A program made the position numbers and the translations under genes. Below are positions 62,660 through 64,000 of a DNA stretch of 64,000 nt, piece by piece (position 1 is the stretch's first letter; each line of letters opens with the position of its first letter). Source of the stretch: Actinopolymorpha rutila (lineage in GTDB: Bacteria; Actinomycetota; Actinomycetes; Propionibacteriales; Actinopolymorphaceae); NCBI RefSeq assembly GCF_013407855.1, contig NZ_JACBZH010000001.1, forward strand, positions 4,216,001 to 4,280,000. Reading direction: 5' to 3'. The notes beneath the pieces were generated by a model that was not told the origin of the DNA, did not search any database, and saw only the letters and a list, made by a program, of their open reading frames with translations.

Positions 62660-63579
62660 GTCCGTGCTCCCCACCGGCGCCCGAGCAACCGTGTGGCGAG
62701 GGTGAGGACGGCCACGACCACGAACAGCATCACCGCGATCGCCGACGCGCGTCCCACCCGCAGGTACAGGAAGGCCTCCTGATAGATGCGGAAGACGACC
62801 GTGGTCGTCGCCTCGACAGGGCCACCGCCGGTCATGACGTACGCCTGGGTGAACATCTGGAGGGCGCCGAGAAACCAGGTGACGAGCACGAAGGACGTGA
62901 CGTTACGCAGCAGTGGGAGGGTGACGTGGCGGAAGGTCCGGACCGCGTTCGCCCCGTCGATCGCGGCCGCCTCACGAAGCTCCCGAGGGATGCCCTGGAG
63001 CGCCGCGAGGTAGATCACCATGAAGTAGCCGAGATTGCGCCAGATGCTCATGATCACCAGCGAGGGCATGGCGAGTTGCGCGTCGGTGAGCCAGTGGACG
63101 GTCGGCCAACCCACATCGCGGATCACCAGGTTGACGGGGCCGACCACCGGATCGTACAGGTAGCTCCATACCAGTGCCACAACGACATAGGAAGCCGCCT
63201 GGGGCAGGTAGATAATGGTGCGGTACACGTCCCGCCCGGCGATGCCCTGGTTCAACAGAACCGCCACCGCGAGTGCGACGACTGTGCCGAGCGGCACCTG
63301 CTCGAGGGCGAAGACGAGGGTGTGCCTGACCGCCGACCAGAAGGCCGGGTCGGTGAGGATGGCGGTGTAGTTGTGCAGGCCGACGAACCGCGGCGGTCTG
63401 AGCAGGTCGTAGTCGCACAGACTCAACCAGATAGCGATACCAAGTGGCACGACGGAGGTCAGGAGTACCGCGAGGGCGGCCGGCGACAGAAGGAGCTGAC
63501 CTGCAAGGGCTCGACGTTGCAGCGGAGTACGGCCCGGGTGCGCCACGCTTCGCCGCAGCGTGAAGGTTCCTTCAGCCAT
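62656..63579 (-). CDS. Carbohydrate ABC transporter permease (MalF type)
   Basis: A 307-residue permease with six helices. It has WLSLCDYDLLRPPRFVGLHN early on, the periplasmic loop and the EAA motif ELREAAAIDGANAVRTFRHV followed by TLPLLRN. These are typical of MalF-type CUT1 permeases. Its start overlaps the end of the binding-protein gene by eight bases, so the genes are tightly coupled. Confidence 0.9.
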   Translation of the reverse strand: MAEGTFTLRRSVAHPGRTPLQRRALAGQLLLSPAALAVLLTSVVPLGIAIWLSLCDYDLLRPPRFVGLHNYTAILTDPAFWSAVRHTLVFALEQVPLGTVVALAVAVLLNQGIAGRDVYRTIIYLPQAASYVVVALVWSYLYDPVVGPVNLVIRDVGWPTVHWLTDAQLAMPSLVIMSIWRNLGYFMVIYLAALQGIPRELREAAAIDGANAVRTFRHVTLPLLRNVTSFVLVTWFLGALQMFTQAYVMTGGGPVEATTTVVFRIYQEAFLYLRVGRASAIAVMLFVVVAVLTLATRLLGRRWGART

Positions 63580-64000
63580 TGGTCAGCCCGTCGATCTCCT
63601 TGTCCATCTGCTCCAGTACGGCCGCCGGCTTGGCCTGGAGCCGGATCGCCCGCTGTAGCTGGGTGTTGATCACCTGCGCGATCTGCAGCATGGCTGGATT
63701 ACCCGGCTGTGGTACGACATACCGCGAGGCGTCGACGAAGTTGCGCGGCACGTCCTGCAGGTAGGTGGCATTGGCCAGGTCCTTGCGGGGTGGGAGAAGA
63801 CCGTACTGCGTGTCCAGCTTCTCCAGATTTGGCTTGGTGCTGATGTAGGCGAGCCACTTCCATGCCGCGTCAGGATTCTTGCTGGTGGAGGAGATCGCGA
63901 ACTTGTTGATCCACGCCGACGTGATGGGCCTTCCCGACGTTGCCTCGGCGAGCGGTTTGCCGGCTCGAATGTGCGGCAGGACCTTCGCGTTGTTGGTGCG
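63572..64000 (-). CDS. Sugar-binding protein of ABC transporter, C-terminal part (cut by window end)
   Basis: The last 142 codons of an extracellular solute-binding protein are visible; the gene continues beyond 64000. Features are SGRPITSAWINKFAISSTSK, then WLAYISTKPNLEKLD, and a helical end LQRAIRLQAKPAAVLEQMDK before TGA at 63574-63572. This matches family 1 (MalE-like) binding proteins. As the upstream gene of the two permeases and the sulfatase, it should bind the imported, possibly sulfated, sugar. Confidence 0.8.
   Translation of the reverse strand, partial: RTNNAKVLPHIRAGKPLAEATSGRPITSAWINKFAISSTSKNPDAAWKWLAYISTKPNLEKLDTQYGLLPPRKDLANATYLQDVPRNFVDASRYVVPQPGNPAMLQIAQVINTQLQRAIRLQAKPAAVLEQMDKEIDGLTNG

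Noticed and set aside
1-64000. CRISPR array, tRNA or rRNA genes
   Set aside because: No regularly spaced repeats, no tRNA T-loop/acceptor patterns and no rRNA sequence were recognised by eye; a tRNA scan would be needed for certainty.

Overview
This is a high-GC, gene-dense stretch with GTG/TTG starts, lipoproteins, leaderless-looking promoters, LytR-CpsA-Psr, GH15 trehalase-like and RamR-like genes. All of this points to a filamentous or Nocardioides/Kribbella/Actinopolymorpha-type actinobacterium. The genus cannot be fixed from the sequence alone. No rRNA, tRNA or CRISPR array was seen.

Layout. 1-9.4 kb: MFS exporter, DUF1330 protein, an IS256/SDR scrap, a degenerate DevS-like GAF protein, a MASE1 membrane protein, a GlsB-like protein, two tatA genes around a decayed tatC, and an LCP cell-wall ligase. 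9.5-15.5 kb: a sulfur module (cysteine dioxygenase, FAD/NAD(P) oxidoreductase, cysPTWA sulfate importer); three CCTA-N9-TAGG inverted repeats sit upstream of its transcription units. 15.6-21.1 kb: aldo/keto reductase with a divergent XRE regulator, a methyltransferase and two beta-propeller lipoproteins. 21.3-30.6 kb: an envelope/signalling module with response regulator, histidine kinase, second response regulator, GT2 glycosyltransferase, four-repeat membrane protein, GT28-like glycosyltransferase fused to an extracytoplasmic domain, and a DMT transporter. Two shared operators mark it: a 40-bp direct-repeat element present twice, and TACTAC-N7-GTAGTA present twice. 30.7-39.1 kb: UvrA-like resistance ATPase, SDR plus TetR, TetR plus a flavin monooxygenase interrupted by one amber codon, and a GH15 trehalase/glucoamylase.

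39.6-48.1 kb mixes intact enzymes (two VOC proteins, FMN reductase, serine hydrolase, a secreted repeat protein) with many wrecks: quinone reductase, sulfatase fragment, IS3 element, 5'-truncated AAA ATPase, ugd fragment, flavin monooxygenase fragments, and lysE and mocR remnants.

The most interesting system is at 48.1-57.7 kb: a class III lanthipeptide (SapB/Ram-like) locus. On the minus strand it runs LanKC synthetase, a 50-residue precursor, and two ABC exporter halves, the same order as ramC-ramS-ramA-ramB. On the plus strand lie a RamR-like regulator (with a TTA codon and a broken receiver acidic pocket) and an S9 serine peptidase. The precursor starts with the class III leader motif LLDLQ and carries three exact Ser-x2-Ser-x3-Cys units, predicting up to three labionin/lanthionine ring systems. 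The co-encoded S9 peptidase is a candidate leader protease; Pro12 and Pro14 lie just before the core.

57.8-64 kb: a uvrA scrap, a secreted beta-propeller protein, and an operon (solute-binding protein cut by the window end, two permeases, sulfatase) that looks like uptake and desulfation of a sulfated sugar.
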